A stretch of DNA of 64,000 bases from Deltaproteobacteria bacterium IMCC39524 (GCA_029667085.1 JARUHJ010000002.1:434001-498000), one strand, 5' to 3'; shown: positions 46,136-55,799, numbered from the stretch's first letter. Program-made: numbers and translations. The notes: generated from the letters alone by a model not told the origin.

Positions 46136-46945
46136 ATGAAGACCTCCCTCTATTCAGTGCGTATGCGGGCCTCTTGCCACGATCAGCACATTTCTGGTGC
46201 GGAACGCATTGTGCCCGTGCATGCTGTTGCAGAAACCACGGCTGCTTTGATTGAGCGTGCGTTAAGTGCTCCTCTCGGACCGCCTGACAAGGTTCATTGT
46301 AACTCAGAGCAAATTGATCCGGCAACGGTGCACTTGGCAAAACTTCCTGATGTGCACAGTTATCAGGTTGAGAGTGTTCAGGACGGCCGTCTGGCTGCCT
46401 CACAGTTGCTGGTCGGGGCCGGTCTCTCGGTAGACTGTGCCGCTCTTGCCGTTGCTACCCTCGCCGAGGGGGCTGGCCCGGATGGAGTCGTTATGCGTGG
46501 AGCTGTACTGATGGATGCGCTAACCGGCGAGCGGCTGGAACATGATCCGGCGCGTGGTGTTCGGGTTTCACGCATGGATCTTTTGTCAACCTGCCGACCA
46601 GATGTAGAAGCTCTTTTGGCCGCTGCAGGGCTTGGTCATCATCGAGTTCTCGAAGCCTTGATTCTGTCGGGGAAGGTTCTGCACGCACCTGGTATCGTTG
46701 CCGAACTCTGCTGGTCTGATGCTCCCGAGTATGTGACCGGCTATGTCGCTTCTCCGCGATGTGGCTACCAGCGCATCTCGCAGTTGAAAACAGCTGGAGA
46801 CAAGCGTGGCGGCAGGGTGTTTTTTGTCGACCGGACGAAAGTTACTGTGCCGGCTCTTGTTGATTACCTGGAACGACAACCGGTTCTTTTTGATGCCGCG
46901 GGCACAATCGCACCTCTGAAGAAATGGGAGCTAGCAGATGCGTAA
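46136..46945 (+). CDS. bioW: 6-carboxyhexanoate-CoA ligase (pimeloyl-CoA synthetase) BioW
   Basis: About 269 residues matching BioW: YSVRMRAS near the start, ISGAERIVPVH, RGAVLMDALTGERLE, GVRVSRMD, VAELCWSDAPEYVTGYVAS and GYQRIS. BioW activates pimelate with ATP and CoA to pimeloyl-CoA, the substrate for BioF encoded next. Start ATG 46136 puts five residues before YSVRMR, as in known family members; ATG 46118 is an alternative. It begins a biotin operon behind a BirA-like box. The last eight bases overlap bioF. Confidence 0.93.
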   Translation: MKTSLYSVRMRASCHDQHISGAERIVPVHAVAETTAALIERALSAPLGPPDKVHCNSEQIDPATVHLAKLPDVHSYQVESVQDGRLAASQLLVGAGLSVDCAALAVATLAEGAGPDGVVMRGAVLMDALTGERLEHDPARGVRVSRMDLLSTCRPDVEALLAAAGLGHHRVLEALILSGKVLHAPGIVAELCWSDAPEYVTGYVASPRCGYQRISQLKTAGDKRGGRVFFVDRTKVTVPALVDYLERQPVLFDAAGTIAPLKKWELADA

Positions 46946-48110
46946 CTGGCAAGCACGGCTTGACCAACTTTCTCAGCAAGGCATGTTGCGCTCCATGCGA
47001 GTCGTTGATGGGCAGGGACCCAAAGTCAATATTAATGGCCGCGAAGCACTCTTGCTCTGTTCCAATAACTATCTCGGTATTGCAGAGCACCCTGCCTTGA
47101 CAGAAGCGATGCTTGTAGCGACAAGGCAATACGGTACGGGCTCCGGAGCCAGCCGCCTTGTCTCAGGGACAATGCCACCACATGCCGCATTGGAGGAGCG
47201 CATCGCCTTCTTCAAGGGCTCCGCCGCCGCACTGCTGTTCAACTCTGGCTATGCGGCGAACACGGGCATCTTGCAAGGGCTTTTTGGCCCGGATGACGTG
47301 ATCTTTTCCGATGAACTTAACCACGCCTCGATTATTGACGGTTGTCGCTTGGCCCGTGCGCGTACGGTCGTTTACCCACACTGTGATGTTGCCGCCCTGG
47401 CCGAACTCATGGCAGATGAAAAGCCACAGCGTAAAGGGCGCTGGTTGATTGTCACTGATGGTGTTTTCAGTATGGATGGTGATAAGGCGCCGTTGGCCGA
47501 ACTTTGCGACCTTAAGGAAGAGCACGATGCCTTGTTGATGGTTGATGATGCGCACGGTACGGGTGTCCTTGGTAAGGGAGGGCGGGGTACCGGGGAATAT
47601 TTTGATTGTCTTGATCGTATTGATTTGCATATGGGCACGTTCGGTAAAGCCCTGGGCTGCGCCGGCGCCTACCTTGCTGCCGAGCAGGTTGTCATCAACA
47701 CACTGATCAATAACAGCCGTGCCTTTATCTTCTCCACCAGCCTACCGCCGGGTATCCCTGCTGCGGCCATGGCAGCTTTTGATCTCATTGATAGCGAAGA
47801 GGGCCACCTGCTCCGCAACAAACTTGAAGCAAATCGGAAACAATTGGCCGGATTGTTGACGGCCGGTGGCATGGACCTTTTGGGCAGTACCACACAGATT
47901 ATCCCGGTCTTAAGCAAAGACCCGGAGCCGACCATGAAGATGACTGTCCGACTCCTTGAAAACGGCATCTTTTTGCAGGGCATTCGCCCGCCAACGGTCG
48001 CGCCAGGACTCTGCCGCTTGCGGGCCACTGTTATGGCCAGTCATGAACCAGCGGACCTTGAACGTGCGGCGAAAAAGATTCTCACCGTCCATAAGGAGCT
48101 TTCCGGTTGA
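46938..48110 (+). CDS. bioF: 8-amino-7-oxononanoate synthase BioF
   Basis: A 390-residue PLP-dependent alpha-oxoamine synthase: LLCSNNYLGIAEHPAL, GSGASRLVSGTMPPHAALEE, DELNHASIIDGCRLAR, DDAHGTGVLGKGGRG and the PLP lysine Lys237 in GTFGKALGCAGAY. It condenses L-alanine with pimeloyl-CoA or pimeloyl-ACP. GGGAG lies six bases before the ATG. It overlaps bioW and, by TTGA, bioH. Confidence 0.96.
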   Translation: MRNWQARLDQLSQQGMLRSMRVVDGQGPKVNINGREALLLCSNNYLGIAEHPALTEAMLVATRQYGTGSGASRLVSGTMPPHAALEERIAFFKGSAAALLFNSGYAANTGILQGLFGPDDVIFSDELNHASIIDGCRLARARTVVYPHCDVAALAELMADEKPQRKGRWLIVTDGVFSMDGDKAPLAELCDLKEEHDALLMVDDAHGTGVLGKGGRGTGEYFDCLDRIDLHMGTFGKALGCAGAYLAAEQVVINTLINNSRAFIFSTSLPPGIPAAAMAAFDLIDSEEGHLLRNKLEANRKQLAGLLTAGGMDLLGSTTQIIPVLSKDPEPTMKMTVRLLENGIFLQGIRPPTVAPGLCRLRATVMASHEPADLERAAKKILTVHKELSG

Positions 48111-48913
48111 AGCGAGAGCGCTTTACATTACCGGACGGTGGCGACCTGGCCTGGTACGAGGCGGGCAATGGGCGCCCTCTTGTGCTTCTTCATGGTTGGG
48201 CTACGTCGGCGTCAGTTTTTAGCGAATTGGTTGCCATGCTTGCCGACGATTTCCGCCTGTTGATCCCAGATCTCCCGGGCCATGGTGCTTCGTCGCCAGC
48301 GGTGCAGAACGATCTTGAGAGTATTGCCACAACGTTAAACTTTTGGCTTGCGACCATTGGAAGCGCCCCTGTTGCCCTCGGTGGTTGGTCGCTAGGCGGT
48401 ATGCTTGCCCTGGAGATGGCTCGTCAAAAGCCTCAGAGGATAGATCGTTTGCTGCTGATCGGAACCTCGCCACGTTTTACTTCTGGTGACGACTGGACTT
48501 TTGGCCTGCCCGAAGTTCAGGCCCGTGCCCTAGGCAGAAATCTTGCCCGCCGTTTTGAGGCAACACTGGCTGATTTTTTCAATCTGGCTTTTGCCGGGGA
48601 GAACATCTCCAAGGAACGTCTACGCGCAATTCGCCGCTTCGCTGTAAAGCAGAGTCCGCTCCCAGACCAGGTTGCGGCGATGGAACTGTTAAAGGGTTTC
48701 TCTGAACAGAATCAACTTGATCTCTTGTCTCAAATTGATCAACGGGCACTGGTTATTCACGGAGGGTTAGATCAGATCACCCCTCTGGCTGCGGGTCGGT
48801 ATCTTGCGGCAAGTCTACCGCATGGCGAATTTTTGGAGTTTCCCGGAGTCGGGCATGGACCATTTTTGAGCCGACCGCAGGAAGTCGTTGCTAGAATCTT
48901 GGAGTTTTGCTGA
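48107..48913 (+). CDS. bioH: Alpha/beta hydrolase BioH-like (pimeloyl-ACP methyl ester esterase)
   Basis: A 268-residue hydrolase with oxyanion region VLLHGWATSASVF, nucleophile elbow GGWSLGGMLA (Ser about 96), Asp in HGGLDQITPL and His in VGHGPFLSRP. BioH cleaves methyl from pimeloyl-ACP methyl ester after BioC-started synthesis. The TTG start is eight bases after AAGGAG and overlaps the bioF stop. Location between bioF and bioC strongly supports the name. Confidence 0.9.
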   Translation: MKRERFTLPDGGDLAWYEAGNGRPLVLLHGWATSASVFSELVAMLADDFRLLIPDLPGHGASSPAVQNDLESIATTLNFWLATIGSAPVALGGWSLGGMLALEMARQKPQRIDRLLLIGTSPRFTSGDDWTFGLPEVQARALGRNLARRFEATLADFFNLAFAGENISKERLRAIRRFAVKQSPLPDQVAAMELLKGFSEQNQLDLLSQIDQRALVIHGGLDQITPLAAGRYLAASLPHGEFLEFPGVGHGPFLSRPQEVVARILEFC

Positions 48914-49746
48914 TGGTTCCGGTTAAGGCCATTGACAGTGAGCGCATGCGAGGCAACTTTTCGAGTCATGCAGGTGATTATGACCGCTACGCTTGCGTGC
49001 AAAAGCGTGTCGTTGATTTGCTGTGCAGTAAAATGTCTGCTCTTGAAGTGAAGTCGGGGATGATTCTGGATGTCGGAACCGGAACAGGGGCTCTTGCTAC
49101 CGCAATCGCCTCGCAGGTATCAGAGCAACCGCTGGTTATTATGGATATTGCTCACGGCATGACCCATGAAGCGGCGCAGAGAATGCCCGGCGCTTTTGCC
49201 TGTGATGGTGACGCAAGATTCCTTCCCTTCGGGGGCCACTCTTTTGCCACTGTCGTCTCAAGCTCCGTCTATCAGTGGGTTAATTGTTTGCCTGCCGCAT
49301 TTACAGAGGTTGCCAGAATATTGAAGCCCGGTGGGCTCTTTGCCATGGCGTTGTTTGGTGAAAAAACCCTGCACGAGCTGCGTAGCTCCCATCGTCACGC
49401 GGTTGCCGAGAATAATCAGAGCCGCTCCTCACATGTGCAGAGTTTCCCTGATCTCAATGAAGTCTCTACCGCCATCGAGCTGGCCGGTCTGTCGTGTCAT
49501 GAGCTTTGCAGCACGATGGAGGTTGAATTTCATCGGGATGTCCCGGACTTGTTGCGGCAACTCAAGCAGATAGGCGCCAGTAACGCGGCTACAGATCGTC
49601 CGCGAGGACTGGCTTCCCGACAAGTCATGCAATCGATGATCAAAGAATATGAGCGCAGTTACAGGTCTGAGGCTGGTTTGCCGGCCAGTTACGAGGTGAT
49701 TATTACTCTTGCCCAAAAGCTTGAAAGGGGCAGGGTGCGAATATAG
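48913..49746 (+). CDS. bioC: Malonyl-ACP O-methyltransferase BioC
   Basis: About 277 residues of a class I SAM methyltransferase: NFSSHAGDYDRYACVQKRVV (BioC-type opening), SAM motif ILDVGTGTGALATAI, and FATVVSSSVYQWVNCL typical of BioC. It methylates malonyl-ACP so that fatty-acid synthesis builds the pimeloyl chain, undone by BioH. ATG 48913 shares bases with the bioH stop and has GGAG eight bases upstream. It is last in the operon, followed by a terminator. Confidence 0.93.
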   Translation: MVPVKAIDSERMRGNFSSHAGDYDRYACVQKRVVDLLCSKMSALEVKSGMILDVGTGTGALATAIASQVSEQPLVIMDIAHGMTHEAAQRMPGAFACDGDARFLPFGGHSFATVVSSSVYQWVNCLPAAFTEVARILKPGGLFAMALFGEKTLHELRSSHRHAVAENNQSRSSHVQSFPDLNEVSTAIELAGLSCHELCSTMEVEFHRDVPDLLRQLKQIGASNAATDRPRGLASRQVMQSMIKEYERSYRSEAGLPASYEVIITLAQKLERGRVRI

Positions 49747-49817
49747 TTATGATAGCTCACCTTAGGAGCTCTTTGTTCGTGAGCGCATAATATAAGGTTA
49801 CGGACAAACGGTAAAAG

Positions 49818-49846
49818 AAAACCCCACATTGGAAAATGCGGGGTTT
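49818..49846 (+). terminator. Terminator of the biotin operon
   Basis: AAACCCCACATT and AATGCGGGGTTT pair with one mismatch around a GGAA loop, then TCTCTG. It lies 71 bases after bioC. Confidence 0.8.
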
Positions 49847-49861
49847 CTCTGTGATCTGAGT

Positions 49862-49882
49862 GCCGACATATAGAGTGTCGGC
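49862..49882. repeat. Short hairpin between bioC and the OmpA-like gene
   Basis: GCCGACA and TGTCGGC pair around a seven-base loop. It has no T run, and may add to termination on the minus strand from the OmpA-like gene. Confidence 0.4.
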
Positions 49883-49990
49883 CCTTTGTCCTTCTGTTGC
49901 CTGCAATAAATTCTGTTTGCGCAAGAAGCCCCCTGTCGTCCGAAACTCAACAGGTGATTCCTTGCCGCCTTCTTGTTGTTACCGGGTTAA

Positions 49991-51079
49991 CTACTCCTGA
50001 GTCAGAATCTCGACACGGCGGTTCAGCTTGCGGCTCTCCTCTATGCCATTGTCGTACTTGGGCTGGCTTTCGCCATAGCCGATAGCTTCCAGTCGTTCTG
50101 CCGCAATACCGTTGCTGATCAACCAGTTCTTGACTGAAGTTGCCCGTCGTTCAGACAAGCTCTGGTTATAGCTGTCGGAGCCGATGGAACAGGTATGGCC
50201 TAGTACCAGGAAGGTCGTGGTAGAGTCTTCGTCCAGGATGAGCTTGGCTTGCTCCAATGCAGGGATCATCTCATCGGTGATCTCGTACTTGTCGAAGCCG
50301 AACTGCAGGTTGAAGGTGATGATCTCCTTGGTCACTTTAGGGGTCGGCTTCACTACAACCGGTGGCGGTGGTGGTGGAGGAGTTTTTTCGACAGGGGGAC
50401 AACCGACGGCGTCAACCATAACACCAAGTGGTGTGTCGGGACACTTGTCACGAAGATCGGGGATACCGTCGCCGTCGCTGTCCAATGGTGGTGGAGGGGC
50501 AAGTGCAGGACCACCGAATTGCCAGTAGAGTCCGGCCGAAGCCAGGAAGTTATTGTCTAGATCATCTCCACTTGTGCGATCCCACTCACGATCGGAGTGG
50601 AAGTCCAGCACATGACGCAAGTCCAGGCGTAAGGCCGTGTCGTCGCTGATGAAGTACTTGGCACCTGCGCCCCAGTTCATCATGTAATCTGAATCGTCGT
50701 CATAGCCGTCGACATCGAAATACATGCCGCCGAAACCCGCTGACAAATAAGGAACAAAAGGCCCGTCCGGGTTGAAGTGGTAGAGGGCATTCACGCCGAA
50801 GGACCAGACATCAATATCCTCATCTGGAGCTCCTGATAAATCTGTTTCTGTCCCTGTGTAGCGGACTTCAACTTCCGCGGCCCAACGCTTACTCACGTTA
50901 TAGCCGAGGGAGAAGCCTGCGAACAAGTTGTCCTCTGTGTTTTGGTCGCCTTCAAAGACATGGTAGCCAACCATCGGAGAAACGCTGAAGGCGCCTTCCC
51001 TTTGGCCAGCCTGGGCAAACCCTGCAAGGCACAGTATTGCCACTAAAGTTAGTAGTCCGCCTACTTTCAAACATTTCAT
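49991..51079 (-). CDS. OmpA-family outer-membrane protein (OprF-like)
   Basis: A 362-residue protein: signal peptide 1-24 (ending GFAQA), an N-terminal eight-strand OmpA barrel (about 25-190, alternating pattern ending YWQFGG), a single thrombospondin-3-type calcium repeat (DSDGDGIPDLRDKCPDTPLG), a Pro-rich hinge, and a C-terminal OmpA/MotB peptidoglycan-binding domain (LGHTCSIGSDSYNQSLSERR; AIGYGESQP). It ties the outer membrane to the cell wall. GGAGG precedes the ATG. It is a single gene on the minus strand. Confidence 0.93.
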   Translation of the reverse strand: MKCLKVGGLLTLVAILCLAGFAQAGQREGAFSVSPMVGYHVFEGDQNTEDNLFAGFSLGYNVSKRWAAEVEVRYTGTETDLSGAPDEDIDVWSFGVNALYHFNPDGPFVPYLSAGFGGMYFDVDGYDDDSDYMMNWGAGAKYFISDDTALRLDLRHVLDFHSDREWDRTSGDDLDNNFLASAGLYWQFGGPALAPPPPLDSDGDGIPDLRDKCPDTPLGVMVDAVGCPPVEKTPPPPPPPVVVKPTPKVTKEIITFNLQFGFDKYEITDEMIPALEQAKLILDEDSTTTFLVLGHTCSIGSDSYNQSLSERRATSVKNWLISNGIAAERLEAIGYGESQPKYDNGIEESRKLNRRVEILTQE

Positions 51080-51272
51080 AGAAATGCCTCCTTATAAAAT
51101 TGACGCATAGTCGCTTTGATTTATTTAAAATATCTACCATGCAATGATAACAGTTATTTGCGCGCTCGCAATGCTTATGTGCTTATTTGTCATGAGTTTT
51201 TTTGGATATTTATGAAAAATCATTAGTCAAACTTTAGTTGGTAATTGTTGTTGCGGAGCGCCTTGCTGAAAA

Positions 51273-52499
51273 CTAGAAAAAATACTTGAGGAAGAGGCCA
51301 CAATTGTCGCCGATCATACCAAATTCACTGCGTGGCTCAGGAGGTTGAAAAGCCGAGACGGTACGTGGCTTATCACCAATATGGCTGGTCCAGAATATCT
51401 GCAGAGTCACGTTGTCGGCAAGATTGAGATCAAGTGTTGGTCGGATGAGAGCCGAGTCGTCAGCAAGGTTGTAAATCACGATTCCCTGGATGTTCGCCAA
51501 TGGATGGATTTCATAGGTTGGTGCAACCATCAGGTAGTGACGACCGAGGAGATAGGTCAGACCTTCCTGCAGAGGGGCCGACAGGAGAACCTTGTTGTAG
51601 TCCTTTGGGTCGGTGACACCGGGCCCATTGTAAAGGTATTGGGTGATCAGAGAAATGCCGCTGCCGAAACGATACCATGCTTCAACGGCTGCAACGGCAA
51701 AACTATCATACAGGTCCCCGCCGGCCTTGTTCGTATCTTTCCCTTCGTAGACACTGAACTCGCCTTTTAGCCCAAGGGGCCCAAGGCTTCCCGCCAGGCC
51801 GGCCCCGAACATCGGTCTGTCGCGTAAACTCCCTGTTATCATTAACAGATCGACACCGTAGCGATTGTCTGTCCAGGTTGTGAGTAAGGAGTTGTCGCTA
51901 CTGTTTTCTCCCCATACGGCAGTCGCCGCTAGCTGACCGTCCATGCCGTAATTGTAGACGCCCTGCAGTGCGTCGACTCCTCTGCGGATGTCTGTGTCCA
52001 ATGCATCCGGGGCGAAGGGTGCTATGACATCAAGGGGGGAAAAGATCAGGATTCGTCCGAAACCGACGGCCTGACGCCCCAGAGTGACATCCATGTCTCC
52101 GCTTCGCCAGTGCAGGTTCAATCGGTCGACCTGAAGAAGGCTGGAAGCGTGATCGCCATGTTGCCAGTTTTTTTCCAGATCAAGGTGACGGTTGTAAGTT
52201 TTCTTCGGCAGGCTAAAGGCTGATTTCGGATCTCTCCATAGATACTGGTAGTCAAGGGCGGCTTCAAACTGCCAAGCTCTGTCCCGTTGCCAATCCATAT
52301 CGAGACGGACGCGGTTGCTGGACAGACGGTAGTCAGGGAAAAGCTCTGCAGGGGCTTCCTCGCCGTAGATGTTGAGAGACTTGACAGAGCCACTCCATCG
52401 CGGCGCATCTGAGTAAACAGGAGCGGCTGAAATAAGAATGGCACAGAAGGCCAAAAATGGAGTTTTAAAGAGAGAAATTGCTTTTAACGCTCTCTTCAT
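51273..52499 (-). CDS. Predicted outer-membrane beta-barrel of a LolA-like/ABC transport operon
   Basis: A 408-residue protein with a signal peptide (about 1-30, ending APVYSD) and amphipathic beta strands throughout, with long aromatic girdles (AWQFEAALDYQYLW; VTLGRQAVGFGRILIF), finishing in a C-terminal Phe (FLKYFF), which is the barrel-assembly signal. It resembles the DUF1302-like barrels in plan. Its ATG overlaps the stop of the ABC ATPase gene, so it is the last gene of the operon. A role as the outer-membrane exit or receiver of the transported substrate is inferred. Confidence 0.78.
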   Translation of the reverse strand: MKRALKAISLFKTPFLAFCAILISAAPVYSDAPRWSGSVKSLNIYGEEAPAELFPDYRLSSNRVRLDMDWQRDRAWQFEAALDYQYLWRDPKSAFSLPKKTYNRHLDLEKNWQHGDHASSLLQVDRLNLHWRSGDMDVTLGRQAVGFGRILIFSPLDVIAPFAPDALDTDIRRGVDALQGVYNYGMDGQLAATAVWGENSSDNSLLTTWTDNRYGVDLLMITGSLRDRPMFGAGLAGSLGPLGLKGEFSVYEGKDTNKAGGDLYDSFAVAAVEAWYRFGSGISLITQYLYNGPGVTDPKDYNKVLLSAPLQEGLTYLLGRHYLMVAPTYEIHPLANIQGIVIYNLADDSALIRPTLDLNLADNVTLQIFWTSHIGDKPRTVSAFQPPEPRSEFGMIGDNCGLFLKYFF

Positions 52500-53185
52500 T
52501 GGCTCTCCTTGCTGTCATCGGCGAGGCGCCCATCCTCGAGACGGATCACTCTTTGTGCCTGGGAGATCACCCTGTCGTCATGGGAACTGAAGATGAAGGT
52601 TGTGCCTTTCTCCTGGTTGAGCTGGCGCATTAGAGCCAGTAGCTCTTCAGCGGTGTGAGAATCGAGGTTTGCCGTTGGCTCATCCGCCAGAATGACGTGC
52701 GGGTTGGCAGCCATAGCCCTGGCAATGGCGACTCTTTGTTGCTGCCCTCCAGAGAGATCGGCTGGCCGTCGATCTTCCAGACCATCGATACCCAGATCGG
52801 CAAAGAGTTGGCAGACGATTTTTCTGCGTTTTAGTTTCGGGACCTTCTGCAGCATCAGAGTGAACTCGGCATTCTCCGCCGCTGTTAAGACCGGAATCAG
52901 GTTGTAGGACTGGAAGATAAATCCGATATGATGCAAACGAAAGTCAGCAAGTTGTTTCGAGCTTGCCGCGCCGAGGTCGAGATCGCTGACGATCACTTTC
53001 CCGGACGTTGGCCGGTCGAGGCAACCGATCAGATTCAGAGCTGTCGTCTTGCCGCTTCCAGAGGGCCCTGCCAGTACGGCAAACGCTCCTTCGTCGAAAG
53101 TGAGAGACACGTCTGTCAGGGCAGGTATTTCCTGACTTCCTAGCCGGTAGACTTTAGAGACTTTTTTCAGCTCGATTAAAGACAT
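52496..53185 (-). CDS. LolD/MacB-type ABC transporter ATP-binding protein
   Basis: A 229-residue ABC ATPase ([20 protein letters not shown]): Walker [16 protein letters not shown], signature [15 protein letters not shown] and Walker [13 protein letters not shown]. These match the LolD/MacB/FtsE class, which works with FtsX-fold permeases, and two of those lie just upstream. The ATG at 53185 is five bases after GAGG; a more distal start adds 13 residues without a site. A 143-base gap separates it from the permease gene before it. It overlaps the barrel gene by four bases. Confidence 0.92.
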   Translation of the reverse strand: MSLIELKKVSKVYRLGSQEIPALTDVSLTFDEGAFAVLAGPSGSGKTTALNLIGCLDRPTSGKVIVSDLDLGAASSKQLADFRLHHIGFIFQSYNLIPVLTAAENAEFTLMLQKVPKLKRRKIVCQLFADLGIDGLEDRRPADLSGGQQQRVAIARAMAANPHVILADEPTANLDSHTAEELLALMRQLNQEKGTTFIFSSHDDRVISQAQRVIRLEDGRLADDSKESQ

Positions 53186-53328
53186 GAAAACCTCGGTACG
53201 CTGTACGTGGTACGCGAAAAACAAAAGCAGGGCCCATGCTAATCTGGTTCATAACGTGTCTCTTTTCGTTTGCCGCTCATGGGGCGCTGCTTTTCTCGTC
53301 CCACCTCACTCGCTACGCGTTCCATTCC

Positions 53329-54573
53329 TTAATGATGTCGCATTCCTTCCACCGGGGTAATCCGCCCTGCCTTGATTGCCGGGTAGAGGGATGCGAGTAG
53401 TGTCAAGCCAGTCACGTAACCGGCAATCTTGCCCATCCAGACCGGATCCCAACTTGCCCGCATAATCGGATCGAAAACGACCCCGCCGAACTCGAGTGTT
53501 TCCGGAACAAAGGCCGCCAGGTCAATGCCCCTGTCAACCAGGTACCAGGTTGCCAGGCTGCCGAGCAGGGTGCCGATTGTAGCGGCGAGCAGGCCGAGCA
53601 TCAGAGCTTCCGTCATGATCATGATGCGCAGTGTCATAGGCTTGCTGCCGAGAGCCAGAATGACGCCAAACTCACGCATACGTTCCATAACAGACATGAG
53701 CAGGGTATTGATCACGCCGATCGTAACGATCAGCAGGATAATCAGAAAAATGAACTTCTGGCTGGCGTAATCAAGTTTGATCGCATTTGCGAGATTGGGC
53801 ATGGCGCGCTCCCAATTGACGGCCTCTATCCCGGGATGTGCTTCAATCAGTGTGGACACTTGATCCAGGACAGTTTCCTCATCGTTCGAGTTGGCCAAGA
53901 TGACGGACAACTCATGAACAGATCCGGAGCTCCCGGTGAGAAGACCGGCGCGCTCAAGGCCTACCATGATCAGCGAGCCGTCGATGTCCTTCATGCCGGA
54001 TTTGACAACTCCTCGAACACGCAGGAGTTCACTGTGTAGTGTGCCGTCCTGGTGTTGAGCGGTGACGACGAACTTTTGGCCGGGTTTGATCTGCAGCTCG
54101 TCAAGCAGGCGAACTCCGATCACGGCATCGCGTGAATTGGTAGCACGAACCATGCTGTTTTCAGTCAGCGCCTTGAGAAAAGGGTTGATCACCTTTTCTC
54201 GCTGCGGATCTACGCCGATGACCATAACGCCTCTGCTTTCTCTGCTCGACTGGGCCAGGGCGGGGATATAGAGGCGAGGCAAGACCTCTTCAACGCCGGC
54301 AATTGCGGCAATCTCCGTAATCAGGTTCCGGTCCTTGAAATGCAATGTTTCGTCTCGACTCTCAAGGTAGTTCTGTCGATAGACCGCAACATGACCTGAG
54401 CCGGCTCTGACGCCACTGTCAACCATGCCGGCATAAACCCCGTAAGAAAGATTGTGTGCTGCCTGCACCAGCATAATGCTGAAAGCAATTGCCGCCAGGG
54501 TTATGAAGGTGCGCCTTCTGTTCCTCCAGAGGTTTTTCCAGGCCAGAAATAGATGGTCCATATCGGTCTTCAA
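53329..54573 (-). CDS. FtsX-fold ABC permease, second of a pair (LolC/E-like)
   Basis: A 414-residue permease with the LolC/E or MacB plan: one N-terminal membrane segment (near 20-40) after AWKNLWRNRRRTFITL, a periplasmic domain of about 230 residues, and three C-terminal membrane segments, the first in LIILLIVTIGVINTLLMSVM. It is a paralogue of the upstream permease (same opening NLWRNRRRT). The TTG start overlaps that gene's stop (TTGA); an ATG at 54561 is an alternative. Together with the ATPase it likely forms a heterodimeric exporter. Confidence 0.9.
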   Translation of the reverse strand: MKTDMDHLFLAWKNLWRNRRRTFITLAAIAFSIMLVQAAHNLSYGVYAGMVDSGVRAGSGHVAVYRQNYLESRDETLHFKDRNLITEIAAIAGVEEVLPRLYIPALAQSSRESRGVMVIGVDPQREKVINPFLKALTENSMVRATNSRDAVIGVRLLDELQIKPGQKFVVTAQHQDGTLHSELLRVRGVVKSGMKDIDGSLIMVGLERAGLLTGSSGSVHELSVILANSNDEETVLDQVSTLIEAHPGIEAVNWERAMPNLANAIKLDYASQKFIFLIILLIVTIGVINTLLMSVMERMREFGVILALGSKPMTLRIMIMTEALMLGLLAATIGTLLGSLATWYLVDRGIDLAAFVPETLEFGGVVFDPIMRASWDPVWMGKIAGYVTGLTLLASLYPAIKAGRITPVEGMRHH

Positions 54574-55799
54574 TCCTCTCGTACCGCAACCACGGGATCG
54601 AGCCGCGCGGCTCGATTGGCGGGCAGAAAACCAGCAATCAGGCTGACGAGTAGCAGCATGCCGGCCGGAACCAGGAAGTTGGCGACTTCAAAGACAGCGT
54701 GCAGGCGGGGCAGGATGGTTCCCCCGGCATAGGTGATTGGCGTGATGTATGTGGTGAGGTCGATGCCAACCTGCTGCATATAAAGGGTCATCAGAGCTCC
54801 ACAGAACAGGCCGATAGCCAAAGCAATACCCCCAAGAAACAAGGTCTCCAATAACACCAGGCTGCGAATTGCCATTGGCCGCATCCCCTGGGCCATGAGA
54901 ATGCCGAACTCACGGGTGCGTTCCATAACAGACATGAAAAAGGTGTTGAGAATGCCGAGACCCGTGGCCAGGTAAAGGATCGTGACGATGATCATGCGGC
55001 TGACCCCATAGGCCGCTATGACTTCACGCATCTCCGGCAGTAAATCACCCCAATCCAGGACCTCTGTGTTCTCGGGCAAACGTGGGGTGATTCGATCGGC
55101 AACCTCTGCGGCAAGCATGGGGTTAGCGAGGATCATAGCGACTTCGTGGATGCGGCCGGGTAGCACCATGACTTCCTGTAGCCAGGGTAATGGAGCCAGC
55201 ACCAGATTGTTGTCGTTACGGCTATCGCCGGTGGCAAAGACTCCTCGCACGATCAGAAGATCATTGCCAATCGATCCATCGGCAGCCTGGGTGACGAAGA
55301 CCAGTTCGTCCCCTGGCTTGAGTTTCATTTTGTTCGCAAGCCCCTGGCCGATCATTGCGCCGTTCCGATCTTCCAGCTTCGGGTAATACCCGGCTGTTAT
55401 CTTGTTTTGTAGCGAGGTGACCTGCTGTTCTAACTCCGGAATAATGCCAAGGAGTTCGACAGGTTGACTGCTGAGCTGCCTGGAGAGTAAGCCGAAGCTG
55501 CGTAAGCGCGGTGATCTTGCCAGTATTTCAGGTTCATTCCCAAGTGCTGGATGGTTTGCGATGTCGACAGAGAGATTGGCGAAAAGATCCCGGCGCAGAT
55601 GGTATTCGGGTTGAGCAAGCACCAGGTGGCCGTAATATTGCTCGGTCGCCGAGGCGAGCATGTCTTTAAACATCCCTGAGAAGACACCCAGGGCAAGGAT
55701 CAGCAAGGCTGCGGAGACCACCATTGCAGAAAGGGTCAAAAGGGTGCGCCTGCGGTTGCGCCAGAGATTTCGAAAGGCCAGTGATAGCAGCATGGTCAA
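54570..55799 (-). CDS. FtsX-fold ABC permease, first of a pair (LolC/E-like)
   Basis: A 409-residue permease beginning LSLAFRNLWRNRRRTLLTLS, with an N-terminal membrane helix, a large periplasmic domain and three C-terminal membrane helices (MIIVTILYLATGLGILNTFF opens the group). It is a paralogue of the next gene. The LolC/LolE model is a heterodimer that extracts lipoproteins from the inner membrane; the LolA-like gene just upstream fits that, although the substrate may be a different lipid. The start is TTG 55799 overlapping the previous stop, or ATG 55793. Confidence 0.9.
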   Translation of the reverse strand: MTMLLSLAFRNLWRNRRRTLLTLSAMVVSAALLILALGVFSGMFKDMLASATEQYYGHLVLAQPEYHLRRDLFANLSVDIANHPALGNEPEILARSPRLRSFGLLSRQLSSQPVELLGIIPELEQQVTSLQNKITAGYYPKLEDRNGAMIGQGLANKMKLKPGDELVFVTQAADGSIGNDLLIVRGVFATGDSRNDNNLVLAPLPWLQEVMVLPGRIHEVAMILANPMLAAEVADRITPRLPENTEVLDWGDLLPEMREVIAAYGVSRMIIVTILYLATGLGILNTFFMSVMERTREFGILMAQGMRPMAIRSLVLLETLFLGGIALAIGLFCGALMTLYMQQVGIDLTTYITPITYAGGTILPRLHAVFEVANFLVPAGMLLLVSLIAGFLPANRAARLDPVVAVRED

